Assembly: GCA_002224055.1 (NCBI GenBank)
Contig: AZLU01000170.1
Span: 28,128 to 92,127, forward strand
Reading direction: 5' to 3'
DNA from: Pezizomycotina sp. ARF18
Lineage: Eukaryota; Ascomycota
DNA length: 64,000 bases
Shown here: positions 23,175 through 35,701 of the stretch, one piece after another
Position numbering within the stretch: position 1 is the first letter of the stretch
How the letters are laid out: each line of letters opens with the position of its first letter
Translations under genes and position numbers: made by a program
Notes under the pieces: model-generated
The model's input: the letters and a program-made list of their open reading frames with translations, nothing else
Told to the model about the DNA's origin: nothing
Databases searched by the model: none

Positions 23175-24689
23175 TCACTCACAGCCTTCGGGCTCTGAAT
23201 CGGCCGTACGACCAGCTGGCCGCACTTGCGAATCTACCCGGACAGACTTGAGGTCCCCACCTTCCGAGCTAATCTCAATGGAAGCCGTAGCTGCTTCCTT
23301 ATCCGCAGCAGGCGCCACAGAAATATCTGGGGACGACGGCACCAATGTTACAATCGTGTTAGCCGCCTCGATATCTCCGCTTTGGGCACGACAGTGCGCA
23401 TTTCAGCTGCCTCGGCCTCATTGCTAACCAACCGCGGTGCCCATCTCCTCGCCAGCGGCCTCCAAGCCGGTAGACTGGCGCAGATTATAGCGACCTGGGG
23501 CTCGATGTCACCCATCAGGGTCAAGGTACCACCATGAACTCCTGAAGCGTCAGCGTGCCGACCCAAGCGTTGTAAATGTAGTACAGCTTGACCGCTGCGG
23601 CAGCGCAACTGATCAGCGCGAAGCCGAAGATGGCGACGGACCAGTTTCGGTCCTTTTTCGGGACGGGGAGCTTGAAGAGGAGTGGTAAGGGGATAAGCCA
23701 GAGGATGAAGTCCGTGAAGACGTTGACAAAGCCTACGACTACTAGGACTAGACCGCCGTTGTTAATGCACACTGCGCTCATGGCGGTCCACCAAAGGATT
23801 GGCTTGCAGAGGAAGATGAAGCCGAAGAAGCCTGTGATGGAAGACGTGGTGATGAGTGTGAAGGTTGCCCAGACGGCGATGCGTAGAGGGCGCCAGTTAG
23901 TGAGTTGGTAGTAGAAGGGAGGATGGAAGTCTTGATCGCGAGCAACATGATCAGAACCATGAGCCAGAGGGCGAAGGAGTACTATAGGTTTGTTATACAT
24001 GTCAGTTGGGGTATTACAAGGTGATGATGGTTTACGTCGCGTAACAGGGCTACGGTATCCAAGGGTGAGAACCAACCTCTTGGGACTTAACGTATTGGAT
24101 GTTCGTCAGTCCCCAGTAACCGAGGTCTGGAAGGTAATAAGTGTAATCTATTTCGGACATTTGAGTCAGTTTCATAATCCGTGGTACCAAAGCTGGGAGG
24201 TCTCGGCAACATACTAATCCATGTCATCCAGACAAAGGTAAGGGTAACTGCCGTTCCTACTAAATCGCCCAGTCCGACATCAAGAGGCCGCCATGATGGT
24301 ATGGCGGGAGTAGATCCTGCCGGCGACGACGATGAGCATGAGCGCCATGAGAATGAAAATAACGGCATCGAAACCGGGCGGCGTGACAGTCTCGTCCTTG
24401 GTAAGTACGGCAGTGTGCTATTGAGGTAGTCCACGAAAGCCTGAAGCCCTTCGCCGGCCGCGCCAGGGAGATAGCCTATAGTTGCAGCCGATAGGGCCGC
24501 CGCGGTGTCGTCGGAGCTACCTAAGAAAGTAGCGATCTGGTGATTCGTCGCATTCGGATTACGTTGAAAGAATGCAGCGGCGTCTGAGATCAGTTTCCCT
24601 CCGGTCTCATGGAAGTACTTTGGGGCGGTAACCATAATTACGCTGAATGCGTATTGGATTGTAAGGAGTTCGGGGCCCGTAAAATTCAT
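23175..24689 (-). CDS. Pth11-like receptor with fungal rhodopsin domain
   Basis: Predicted seven-helix plasma-membrane receptor of the fungal Pth11/rhodopsin-domain group, which senses surface or nutrient cues. Start MNFTGPELLTIQYAF. Family blocks in order: FDAVIFILMALMLIVVAGRI, DVGLGDLVGTAVTLTF, YYLPDLGYWGLTNIQYVKSQ, FALWLMVLIMLLAIKTSIL, FYYQLTNWRPLRIAVW, GFFGFIFLCKPILWW, NNGGLVLVVVGFVNVFTDF, WLIPLPLLFKLPVPKK and DIEPQVAIICASLPAWRPL, then a polar tail. Introns: one with donor A|GTATGT before NYTYYLPD, and one with the unusual donor GTTGGT after KSQE. Shifts lie near 24410, 24290, 23915 and 23350, and at GG 23529-23530, where an added G joins two halves of the last helix. The N-terminal 100 residues ahead of helix 1 form a soluble extracellular part. 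Ligand unknown. Confidence 0.75.
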
Positions 24690-27600
24690 ATTGGGCTGTT
24701 ACGGCGGAGTCTGTGTAGGCAATATGAGTGAAGAGATATAGTGCAGGGTTTAATTCCCCACAACGACGTAGTAGGACGATTTATATATTAAGGTTAGAGG
24801 AGCTGAGGCGAGGATGATGATGGTAGAACAGCCAGGGTTCGGGGCTCGAGGGTTCATTAAATATTAAAAATTCTTATGGTGTTAGTATTTCCAAAAAATC
24901 GAGAGTTCACGATGTATCCATGGGCTCGGACGTTGTTAGAAGAACATTACCTGGTATTGCTGAAGGTCTGAAGAAATCAAGACAAAAACCCCCACTCCCA
25001 TCCGACGGTTCATTCCGTTTCGGCGGTTCAAGTTAGATGCTACAGTACACATCCATATATATCCAACAGATAATTTAGACGTGCAGGTGTCGTGGCTGCA
25101 GGGTTCTTCCTGATGTAGTTAACAAAATCACCCGCCTTTTTTCATGACATTTAATTTAGCTGTTGAGATGAGGTTCCTATCTAGAAAAGTTTTTCCGCAG
25201 AAGTACGCCTTCGTATTTGCATACTTACAGATACACATTCATAAGATATCTCAACAATGAAACCCAGATTTCTGAGCAACCATGCTAGGCTTTCATTCAA
25301 ATTCTATGAATATAAGTCAGAATCGGTAAAGAAACCCTGCTGAAGACTGCACGGAACAGGGGAGGGAGAAGCGCTACCATTGGCCGAGTGTGTTCCCGCG
25401 CTGCCAAGTCTGCTGCAGTTGGACTTTTTGGGGGTCAGTGAGCGCAATTAAGCTAGCGAGGTAAAACAGCGATCCTGAATCCTGATAGGCTGAGTCCGTA
25501 CAGTACACGACCAGAAGAACCCACCACCTTGCGGAGGCTTGTTGAGCACCAAGGTGTAACATTGCTCTGCACCCTAATATGGTTAGAACACAGGAAAAAA
25601 GTGTTCCCGTAAGATCTAAACCAGGAAATAAGGGCAGAAACTAGGGAAGATCACGTCTAAATGTATACACCCGCTCTCGAAACGAATACTATCTGCCCAC
25701 GAAGACGAACGCCCAATAAATAGAGTTGTGCTCAGATGCAGGGTAAGTCGCCGTTGTGGTGTTCGCGACGTATTTCTGCTGAAAACATAGCGAGAGCCCG
25801 AGGTTCAAAGTTCATAGAAATGGCACATTCATATCTATGTCCGTCTATATTCCTTCTAGTAATTTACGACACGGGCGTACTCATTATCAAAGAAAACAAT
25901 AAACGTGGCACGTTTAAATTACCGCTTGCCCTACAAGATCTGATCTTCGCGTGATAATAAGCTCTGTTGAGGGAAGAAAAGTTGAGAAGCGCTTAATATG
26001 AAGATCGGGTAGAATTCTGGTGCAATGCTACATAAATATATCTGAGAAAAGGCTAAGATCCACCACCACGAGCAAGCGGAACGGTAGCAGTGACCCAGAG
26101 GCCACTGTTACTCTTCGCCCTTAATTTCTATACATCTAAGGGCAATACAGGGTAGAATCCTCCTTGCTGATCTTTTCTATTTCTACCACGATTGCGGCGG
26201 ACATAAAAGTGGTGCCAAGCGAATCCCCATTTAGGCTCCGATCGCTAAAACCAACCTGCAGCAACAATAGAATTAGAATGTTGGCGTGCACGGTCATCAA
26301 GGAGAGATTGGTTTCAGTTTTCTAGTGGGGAAGAAAAAATTCCGTAGATTTATAAGACTTCAAAGAACAGATTTCCACTGGGGTTCGCTCACCTAAACAA
26401 TACCTTTGTGTTCCTTTACCTTTTTGTTGGAGATGCGGCGCGTTGTTCTAGATTCCTGCCTGCATGCAAGTAACTGGTCCAACAAATTTATACACAGTGC
26501 ATGCATTTCGGCTTTTGACTAAGAGCCACGCCCAGAGCTCGGACTCTTCGCTTGGGTAACAACCGCTGGCTGTAAGAACGATCCTTTATACTACTTAATA
26601 GTCACTGAGTGTAGTTCTCCTTCTCCTTGAGAAAAGATTCAGGGTCCTGTTGCGGCGCAGATCTTCAGAAAACATTCAAATGCATGAGATGTGTACCTAA
26701 GTAAACGCATTTACAATTTGTCATGTCGTAAGAAATCCTTCGGTGAGATGTAATCCGAGCTTGGAATAAATTCGAGAGTATTTATTGTTCTTCAGTCGTA
26801 GATTAATAGCAATATGGTCGTCTTATCAGCCTTTCAGGCAGTCAGCCAATCGTGTATAGGCGTATTCAATGGAAAAACTCACCTCTTCCGGAGGAGTTGT
26901 AGACTCGGAGGAGATACTACTGTGTATAAAGTGATTGATCAAAGACGCGGAACCCAATAGATTCGGTAACCACCGCTTGCATTTTTTCCACCGACGTCTT
27001 CGAGCACCGATTATAATAGTGCTACGCCTTGATAGATTGAATTCATAAAGTATCCTCCGTATAGTTAATGTTCATTTCGGGATAAATTTTAGAAGTGGAA
27101 GCCCCCGATGTTTAAGGACAGCTTGGTATACAGAAAAGTGAAAGTAAGGACTTACAAACGAGGGCCCATATTCAAGGCCTGCGCATTGTATGAAGCAAAA
27201 GATGGGTGAAAATTGCAAATTAAATGGATTTGGGTCCTATTAACGTCCAGTACGAAGAACTTTGGTTCATTACTATGAATTTGGAAAAGGCTTAGACTGC
27301 GAATTTGTGCAATCCACATCTACAAACAGACCACATTTGCTTACCGGCAACGCTTTCCCTCAGATGAATGATATCGTAGATTCCAAAGGCTCAGGTCTTA
27401 ACAACTGGAGCGGGCACCCAGCGGCACTGAATGGATTCTTGTTCGACCTGCTCGGTTAGCGGTCTGGTTTCGAATTGGACCGATCCAATAGCTAATCGGA
27501 TTTCCAGAATAGTATAGCGCATAGGGTTCTGGCTTAGCGCGCGATCGACGTTGGATCCGAATCTGATAATCGGGAGATGGGCATCCGCATCTGATAAGCG

Positions 27601-27936
27601 AGTTGTGGAAGCGGCGGCCGGCGGAGAATGGAATGTATTATCCGCGCATTTACCAGTCAAATGTTCAATCGCTGATCGCGAACCCGCCTCTATAGAGTAG
27701 TAGGATGGAATGTAATATAAAAGGCTCCCCTTCGGCTGCTTGTTCCTCTTTCGATTCATACTTTCTCATTGTACCTACTTCGTACTGATTATTGCCTTCG
27801 AAAAGCTTGCATACTTTCAAATTGATGCCGCTTCTCCGTTCATCCTTAGTTTACACCAGACCATTGTATCGTACTTCCCTCGCTCGAGTTTTTAGCTGTC
27901 ACTTGTAACCCCATCAAACAAAACATCCGAAGCGTG
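24690..27936. other. Gene-free stretch, 3.2 kb
   Basis: AT-rich sequence with no convincing gene. A minus-strand frame of 122 codons at 27391-27759 lacks motifs and good start context. The last 150 bases form the upstream region of the hemerythrin gene. Confidence 0.45.
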
Positions 27937-28580
27937 ATGTCTCGCTCAAAAGCCGCAGGAGAAAACCCTACCTTCGCTGAGGCTATCACCACGGTCACGA
28001 TGAGCTCAAGTATTATCACAAAAAGATAACTTCTCCAGGAGCCGACGAAGACACCAGGAAAGGTACAAGAACGCCTTCACGTGGGAGCTTGCTCGTCACT
28101 CTATTGGCGAGGAGCTCGTCATATACCCCATGTTCGAAAAGTTCCTAGGTGCCAAGGGAAGGAGATGGCGGATAAGGAAGAAGGCAGCACGCTGAGTAAA
28201 GATTATCTGTAATCCTCTCCTGAACTCGAGCTAACGTTGGTGTAATCTCTCTAGGTCAAAAGAGCTGTTGAAGAAATGGCAAAACCTCAAACCGCAGGAT
28301 CCCGAGTTCATGTTCAACCTTGGAGAAGCTTTGGGCGGCCCGCTGACGAGCATATGAAAGAGGAGGAGAACGATGATCTTCCCACTTTGGAGAGGGCGAT
28401 TGGTGATCATGATGAATGCGTTTCATCTCGGTAAGAGCTTCAACAGGACCAAGATGTTTGTTCCGACACGATCGCACCTTCTTGCGCCAGATAGCCTCCG
28501 TTTGAGACTGTTGCTGCTCTTCTCGCAGCGCCCATGATAAGATTTCGGATTTGTTTAGGAAGTTTCCGAAGGATACCTGA
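27937..28580 (+). CDS. Hemerythrin HHE-domain protein, several frame shifts
   Basis: Hemerythrin HHE proteins bind a di-iron centre through His and acidic residues in a four-helix bundle; the fungal ones are small and cytoplasmic with unclear roles. Visible blocks: MSRSKAAGENPTFAEAIT, HDELKYYHKKITSPGADEDT, AFTWELARHSIGEELVIYP, MFEKFLGAKG, ELLKKWQNLKPQDPEF, DEHMKEEENDDLPTLERAI, GDHDEC, SFNRTKMFVPTRSH and the C-terminus SDLFRKFPKDT. The HxxE and later His residues expected of the site are present. One intron (GTAAAG at about 28194 to CTCTAG at 28254). At least six one-base shifts, including an extra A in CAAAAGAG (28257-28263) and a missing G before the C-terminal block. The shift density is high, but the protein is preserved end to end. 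Confidence 0.7.
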
Positions 28581-29229
28581 AATGAATATTCTAGAACTAC
28601 ATAATCCTATTAGTAGCTAGTTGTTCAAAACCATACAGAATTGGTCGATCGGGCAAATGAAAATCTAAACCTGCATAAAAACGTGTAATATTGATTCCGT
28701 TGTCATGATGAGTAATTAATAAAACTGCGCATCTGATATTTCCGGTTAGAATATCTCAGAGACAGATACATCGGACTTGCTTTGCATCATGCTCCTTGTT
28801 TTCACCATATCCGAGTCCCTTGGCTGGTGTGGTGCGGAGTTTCTAAACCGCCGCAAACCATCATAAAAAGATGTAAAGAATAGTGAAAATGCAATTAAAA
28901 AAAGGAACAGAACGCCTTCAAGCGGGTGCGGCCATGATAGAGATGAAAGAAAGAAGATAATCAATCAGAAATGGTTTGTAAGATAGTAGCGAAAATAGGA
29001 AAAAAGAGAAACGAAGATTTCCAAATATCATTTGTACAGAGGCCCATGAAGGACAACCCTTTTGTAGTCCTTTCCCTTCCGACTCGGAGGTTCGGAGGCG
29101 TAGTATACGAGGTGGAGCGACCCATCCCCGTATTTCTTGCCTATGTGTATTTCAAATGTCGTGAGTTAGTAAACCGTTGAGACTTGCCGTTGGTACTGCT
29201 TAAGTTGTGTGAGTCGATCGATGGATTAA

Positions 29230-30079
29230 CCATGGGAAGGAAGTATGGAGACTTACAATACAGTGCGCCACTAGCGGTTCGATAAATTTCAGCGGTGTAT
29301 CATTGTCATTATCGTCATTCTCATCGTCCGACACCTTACAAGAGAGGCTACGTCCAACAGGCAAATAAGTTAGTAGCGACTTCACGCAGAGCAGCATTAT
29401 CTAACGTATCAATACAGTAGAGTTAAGACCTCGAACATATTATACTTAACAGCTCCTTTTTGGACCACCAGCCTTCAATCCCACCGGCCTTGAAGCGCCT
29501 TTTAGCCACAATGCCCGAGGTGTCGAATCTTGAAACCCAACTAGAATATCGCTGGTGTATTCGAACGCCAGGTCTTGCAGCTTCCTGTCTTCCTGCAACG
29601 AAAAGCAGCAGGCCATCGCTAGGTTGCTTAGGGGAGTGAGGGACTCCGTGCGACGACGGGACAATCTGCAAATAGTACGAGGGTGTACTGCCCGTGCGGA
29701 AGAAAATTTAGAGTAGAGGTCAGGAATACGGCAGAACTGTTATCTCGGATGATCACTAGAGAAACAAAAAACACGTTGCAGGTGACGTCGCTTAGCGTCA
29801 GCTCTTGTTACCATTGCGGTTCTAATGAAAATGTAGTTCGTGACGGAATATGTAAGCTAAGGAGAAGAGATAACCTACCGTTGAAGTTCCTGCCATCCCC
29901 GCGATCGCGATGAGTCTATTAGTGCCCCTGTACTGTCTGTACGGAACAGCCTTTATCATGAACGTAACCCCTGATTTATCCCGTTGTGGAGCTTCGCTGG
30001 TCGACTTCGTAGTGGCTGCCGGGTCCGACCTCCATCCGTCGTGGATGCTGGTGTAACCTCCACGACGGCGGGCCAGCAT
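29230..30079 (-). CDS. Possible multi-exon gene, unknown product
   Basis: A first exon from 30079 encodes a polar stretch (TKSTSEAPQRDKSGVTF) followed by RLIAIAGMAGTST and a GTAGGT donor, with a CATTAG acceptor about 55 bases on. A later exon near 29660-29430 reads ACCFSLQEDRKLQDLAFEYT, and another near 29395-29260 carries an acidic run (DDENDDNDND) ending at a GTAAGT donor. Frames do not join cleanly. No family is recognised; this is a low-confidence model. Confidence 0.3.
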
Positions 30080-30276
30080 ACTGAGACGGCGAAAGAGTTT
30101 TGTGCCCTTTTCTTCCTTTTATCATCCTCTTCGTGAGCTTTCCACTCGCGAAAACGTTGTCGCCATCCTTACTACGAGTCAATTTGTTACTTCCCGCCCC
30201 GCAAAACTTCCCTCGAAAACCTCTCCCTCTTCAGCCTTGTATTCTGTAGCATCATCGTCATCGTTATCATCATCGT

Positions 30277-30911
30277 NNNNNNNNNNNNNNNNNNNNNNNN
30301 NNNNNNNNNNNNNNNNNNNNNNNNNNNNNNNNNNNNNNNNNNNNNNNNNNNNNNNNNNNNNNNNNNNNNNNNNNNNNNNNNNNNNNNNNNNNNNNNNNNN
30401 NNNNNNNNNNNNNNNNNNNNNNNNNNNNNNNNNNNNNNNNNNNNNNNNNNNNNNNNNNNNNNNNNNNNNNNNNNNNNNNNNNNNNNNNNNNNNNNNNNNN
30501 NNNNNNNNNNNNNNNNNNNNNNNNNNNNNNNNNNNNNNNNNNNNNNNNNNNNNNNNNNNNNNNNNNNNNNNNNNNNNNNNNNNNNNNNNNNNNNNNNNNN
30601 NNNNNNNNNNNNNNNNNNNNNNNNNNNNNNNNNNNNNNNNNNNNNNNNNNNNNNNNNNNNNNNNNNNNNNNNNNNNNNNNNNNNNNNNNNNNNNNNNNNN
30701 NNNNNNNNNNNNNNNNNNNNNNNNNNNNNNNNNNNNNNNNNNNNNNNNNNNNNNNNNNNNNNNNNNNNNNNNNNNNNNNNNNNNNNNNNNNNNNNNNNNN
30801 NNNNNNNNNNNNNNNNNNNNNNNNNNNNNNNNNNNNNNNNNNNNNNNNNNNNNNNNNNNNNNNNNNNNNNNNNNNNNNNNNNNNNNNNNNNNNNNNNNNN
30901 NNNNNNNNNNN
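30277..30911. other. Assembly gap of 635 N
   Basis: Run of N. The left flank is an ATC/GTC trinucleotide-rich repeat (ATCATCGTCATCGTTATCAT), which probably caused the gap. Any frame crossing it is meaningless. Confidence 1.
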
Positions 30912-33438
30912 TTGCGTTCTCGTTGCTATTCGAGGTCACAACTTAACATCACTGAGCAAATTTGGCTCCAGTGGAGGTACCTTAGCTTGAGTTGGTCCAC
31001 AGTGGTCTCAGAGCATCACAGTCATTGCCTAACAATCGGTCCTCTGCTTAGACAGGCGTGATTTATCCTAGATGGGCCTACAAACACCAGCAAGCTATAA
31101 TGCTTCCGTCACGTAGGTGATCACCTAGACTCCCACCGGACTGAACTTGACAATTTAGTTCGGTGAGTATACGTCGCATTCTCAATCATGATATCTTAAG
31201 ATCCAGCGCGTATTGGAAGACTCATATTGGAGTGTATAGTCTTATGCTAGTATCGTAGAGTTGGAGCAAGCGGCTGCACAAGCAAGTTTGCTGGTTATCA
31301 CATATGTGCATAATTCAAGAGAGCATCGCTTTTCTATGAAATAAGGGCCAAACAGTACTCAAATTCTAGAAACTTGAAACCTAGACTGATTTGCAACATT
31401 TGAAGGTTAGTATCAACGATTTTGCTACTAGAGCAAATTGAATTTGTTATATCAATAAATTGTGCCAATATTGCGCTAACCTGCAGAAACAAAGATTGCA
31501 CGCCCGTCACAGTACGTGCATGTGGACTAGCTGCTATGATAATATGTGATACACAGAGCGATCAATTTCACGGCCGGTAGTATTCCTTTCCGGCCGGTAT
31601 CGAGGCAAATCAAATCTCCTCCGCCATCTTGAGGCGTCCGGAGATTCAAAAAAAAAAAAAAAAAGTAACCGGGAGGTCCGTTTCCAATCCCGAAGTGAAA
31701 TATACTCTAGAGGTCGCGATCACAATCATTGACGAAGGAGAAAAGGCTATGATTCATCCTTGGCACTCGTTCACAGAACGGGCTGTACGACGTGAAGGAA
31801 TATATTGATGATTTAAATCTCCAACTTGAATCCCATGGGAGAAATAGAGAATAAAGCAATCGAATCGCGGTGTCCTGTTCGCGGCACATGCGATAATAAT
31901 AATATCTTAGTCGGATCAAGAAGTTAAAATTTATAATACCAACGTATCGAGAAGCGGTCAGGAATTCGAGCCGCTAGGGTTATATTCCCGTGCTCATTAG
32001 CCGAAGTTAGGAACAATTTCGCTACCAGAAAGTTGAATTGGCAAAGTCTTGTGAGGAGCTCCGCTCTCTTTTCTGACAACCCCTTTTCTGACAACCAATA
32101 GTCACAGACCCATCGTGTGGGAACAAAGTCAGACAACTCTTCCCTTTCCTGAATCTGGATATTCGTGGCGTTCTTTCATGTTTACCATTTTCTTTCACGG
32201 CTTTCTGATGTTGGGACGATGGCTCTGCTTTTAGCGCGAGTTTGCTTGGCTTTGAGGTTCAAAATATTTAAAAAAATTTTTTTTTTTGTTTTGTTTTGTA
32301 TAGGGAATTGTTACTTTTGCTGTTTTTGAGGTGTCGGGCGCCTTTTTACCTCGGGGTTGGTTCCAAGTGTACAATATTTGGCTAAATGCCGTGCTGGGGG
32401 CCGGTCACTCTTTCTCTCGGTGGAGCTAGCCTCTATTGGCCAAACAGGAGTCCCATCGAATTTCACCGCTTTAAGTTAAGGCAACCGACACGGTGGCGTT
32501 TTTTTGCACCGAGCTTCGGCAAGTCTCTCTGCCCATCGCGAAATCAGGGGCAAACTATAGCGTTTCCCCATTACACTGGCACCGCTGACTCGGGGGGTGG
32601 TGGAGTCTCGATGGTATGCTTTTTTGAGACACTCTAGTTTTTCTTTGTCTGCATTGCATGAATGATGACCCCACGTTACCACAGCCTTTCGCGTGCTCTA
32701 AGCACCTTTTTTATTGGACACTTTTGCCAAATAAGGGAGCGAATCGAGAGAATTGCCGGTCGTGGTGGAGACCCCAAGGCCTTTATTAATGGCTCGGAGC
32801 CCGCAATCAGTGAACTTGAGATCCTCTTCCCAAATTCGTTCGTAGCGAGATCTGGCTTCAAAAGCTGCTCCAGCCTCCAGGAAATCGTCACGAAGTCTTA
32901 GCTTAGGAGATCCAATTATCTCGCCGGGAAAGCCGCAAGTATGGGGGTACGATATTATTGGAATCAACCTAAAGGCTTTTTCATCTTCGGGTGCATACTG
33001 GTATGAGTTTTGGTCCATAAACAAAGACTCTATTTAAATTGCGTTGCTGATCACGACTGCTCTTGATAGTCACAAATGCCTTGACAATAATATCAGTGCT
33101 ATTGAGTAAACGTTCCATCTTGTCTGCTTATTGTTTGCTGTGAAATCAACTCCTCATTGCTGACTGGAATAGCCCGACGGCTCATACACTTCGACGTTAA
33201 AACATTCAGCATAACAAGATGGCGTACGTTATTATATTTTTTTATCGCCCATTCCAGTCATCTCAAGTATTGTTACGTACACGAGAACTAATATTTCGAA
33301 TTTCCCCCTTAACAGTCGTTCTTGCCGTTTACATCGACTCGTATCTCTTTCTGATCACTTCTACAACGTTAAGACTTGGGTGGGGCTTAATAGCCCGCGG
33401 TCTGTGAGGTCACGATCCTGCTGTGTCTCTTAACGTAT
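30912..33438. other. Mostly gene-free stretch, 2.5 kb
   Basis: Holds a CGGCCGGTA direct repeat (31570-31600), a poly-A of 16 (31649-31664) and one uncertain frame listed separately (32698-33024). Otherwise nothing supported. Confidence 0.4.
32698..33024 (-). CDS. Hypothetical 108-residue protein
   Basis: Starts MFMDQNSYQYAPEDEKAFRL and has a protein-like composition (GFPGEIIGSPKLRLRDDFLE). It has no signal peptide, membrane segment or recognised motif. It could be a fragment of a larger, eroded gene. Confidence 0.3.
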   Translation of the reverse strand: MFMDQNSYQYAPEDEKAFRLIPIISYPHTCGFPGEIIGSPKLRLRDDFLEAGAAFEARSRYERIWEEDLKFTDCGLRAINKGLGVSTTTGNSLDSLPYLAKVSNKKGA

Positions 33439-34497
33439 ATGAGCACCAAAATTGTATGTTTTTTCCCGATCATTCTCCAAGTTGCAGCAGTGTTTTCAAG
33501 TTTACCCTTCGCGTATCTAACGAAACTTGCATGTAGATTATATATTTTTCCTGGTCGAAAGAGTGTACATGTTCGCTCCAAGTTACCTCGAAAGAAAGAC
33601 AACTATACCTGTTCAACACGTTTGGCGTGCTCCGTAAGCCACAACATCCTCTATCAAAAGTATTTAGTTTGCACCCTTTCAGTGCCTGACCGTCAACCAT
33701 AGTACCCTTTGGCACGATCGTCACTCTGGCGTTTGTGTATCGTATCGGTCACCTCGATCACGATGGCCAATGTAAGATCGGAATGGGCTTCCCGCCAACA
33801 TCCGTTACTCCTCTTCGACTCTACGTGAACATCTACTTGACGTCCTCTTCCTTGCGCCACTGCTCGGTTTATATCAGTTCGAGCAGGCGAACCCGCGCTT
33901 GCGCTTGCTTGCGAAGCGCACGTTCATCGGCAGTTGCCTCACATTGTCGACCAGCATCGCAAACCTGATCGCGCTCGCGACGCAGATCCGTCATGGCGGA
34001 GAACATGCCTGGATCTGCCATCTTTCTTGTACAGCGGACATCATCTTCGCAGCGATAGTACTGCACTGGATCACGAGCAGCGACGTCGAAGGGAAGGCCC
34101 GGCCGGCGCAGCCTGCAGCGCCGGAGAACTTCCAGTGCCAGGCTTGCAAGAACTATAAGCCGCCGTTCCGCCTTAGCAAATACAAGCCTATGGCCAAATT
34201 CAGGCGTGGGCTTAATATAACGACGGTGGAGACCAGAACGAGGATGACGGAGCATCTACGCTAGCGAGCACGATTGGGAATAATAAGGATGCCCCGGATA
34301 TGGTCGCTTATGGGAATAAGGAGCCGGCCCATGCTCGTGTTGAGCGAGGTGCGATACGAACATCGCTGCCGGTGACGGAAGAGGAGGATGTCGCAGACGT
34401 TGGAAGAGAGACAAGGCCGAGGACGGTCACATCCGCCATTGCAAGCACGAGAGATCTTGAATCCGCTATGATTCGAGGATCGAAGAGTACTATCTGA
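33439..34497 (+). CDS. Fungal multi-pass membrane protein, 3' part clear, 5' part uncertain
   Basis: The supported part runs from about 33705: GTIVTLAFVYRIGHLDHDG, TPLRLYVNIYL, VLFLAPLLGLYQFEQANP, KRTFIGSCLTLSTSIANLIA, then AWICHLSCTADIIFAAIVLH and W, followed by a Cys pair (CQACKNYKPP) and a long polar acidic tail ending at the TGA 34495-34497. This is the arrangement of a common uncharacterised fungal integral membrane family. The upstream frame from 33439 has hydrophobic stretches but does not join cleanly. Shifts occur near 33842 (a missing G in TTGGAC fits) and 34210. Function unknown. Confidence 0.5.
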
Positions 34498-34677
34498 GCA
34501 CGAGTAGTCTCAAAAATTCTGCATATACCCTAATTCTTTAATATAATCCCTGTACATGTACTTCTAGCATCGCCGAGTCTACGTATAAATTCAATTCAAC
34601 CTTTGACTTACACTGGTTCAGCTCGTTAATAAAACTAGCCAGGACTTTCCGCATCGGCACATGTACCTACCGTTGGA

Positions 34678-34741
34678 GCGCGTAATCTCCGATAGTCTCC
34701 TTTGGACCCTTGGTACGTTGGAGGCGTCGCTTCGAACCCAT
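34678..34741 (+). repeat. Dispersed repeat, copy 1
   Basis: About 64 bases (GCGCGTAATCTCCGATAGTC onward) match 39001-39064 at most positions; differences are mainly C/T and G/A. Both copies read through in the same frame (SLLWxLGxLxASLxTH), so it may be a remnant of a mobile-element gene. Flanking sequence does not align by eye. Confidence 0.55.
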
Positions 34742-35321
34742 GTCTTGTCCGCTACTTCGCAGAATCCTTCTCGCAAATCGCTACAAGGCCATATGCTACC
34801 CTCGCTCGTCCTTTTACGTAGACCCTATAGGTCCCGGACTACGTGTATCGATGCTTATAGATGCTTACGCCGTACACTTTATTTACACATCGGGAAGAAG
34901 TCCATCTTTCTACATCTATTTTTTGTTTCCCTCCGGGGAGTAGGCTATGAAAACAACGAAAATCTATGTCCAAACAACGGGCATGTCCTCTTACTACTTC
35001 GGACTCGCGATGACATTAGTATATCGGCTCGCTGCTGATGGCGTCGATGGGATGCTCAGAGTGTCGACGCTTGAAGCCTACGCACGCTGGCAGAATGAAC
35101 ATAACCGGTCGCTGAGCAGATATAAAATATTATATCGCTGCCTGCTAGGAAAACAAACGGGGCGTATCATACTGGCGTAGATCTATGATAATAGGATAGG
35201 TGTTACAGAAATCAATATTCGCGGAGTTGCGCCTTGTTCCGTTATGGATCCCCTCCGTCAGCGCGTGAAGTATATATTTTTCGGTGTAGTATTAATGTTG
35301 TATTAGTCGCTGAGCGGTTGT

Positions 35322-35323
<2 letters not shown>

Positions 35324-35362
<39 letters not shown>
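35324..35362 (+). repeat. Poly-T tract (39 T)
   Basis: Uninterrupted T39. Confidence 0.9.
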
Positions 35363-35365
<3 letters not shown>

Positions 35366-35514
35366 CGAGATACTAAGGAGTTGTGGTTGGTCGATTATCA
35401 GATATCTTGTCTGGTTCAAGTTTGTTTGCTTGATATCTTTCAAATAAGAACAAAAAGACTTGAAAAGGCCAAGGAATACGGGCTGGGCTGAATATCTGAC
35501 TGTTACAGTAGCAG

Positions 35515-35572
35515 ATTATTTATTTATTTATTTATTTATTTGTTTATTTATTTATTTATTTATTTATTTATT
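35515..35572 (+). repeat. (ATTT)n microsatellite
   Basis: About 14 ATTT units with one TGTTT interruption. It is the reverse complement of the tract at 36621-36697, which lies on the other side of the F-box gene. Confidence 0.9.
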
Positions 35573-35701
35573 GAGCGGCAGCTACTGCCTCTTCAGTATT
35601 TATTCACCATAGTCACCATCTTCAATTAAATTTCTCACTTGTTATCGGCAACTAACTATTACGTATACCGCTTCGAGACAAATCATATTACATCTAATAA
35701 A

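Larger units (their letters stand above)
34498..35701. other. Gene-poor stretch with a dispersed repeat and poly-T
   Basis: Contains one copy of a dispersed repeat (34678-34741), a T39 run and an ATTT microsatellite, listed separately. The frame at 34661-35038 overlaps the repeat and is not supported as a gene. Confidence 0.45.

Noticed and set aside
27391-27759. 122-codon frame on the minus strand
   Set aside because: No motif, signal peptide, good start context or splice structure; likely chance.
30102-31061. Frames of 250-319 codons on both strands at the gap
   Set aside because: They exist only because N is read through; there is no sequence to support them.
34678-34760. tRNA-like or SINE-like element (A-box-like and TTCGAACCC)
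   Set aside because: The arms around TTCGAAC do not pair (GTCGC against CCATG) and the second copy at 39001 lacks the motif, so this is not a tRNA gene.
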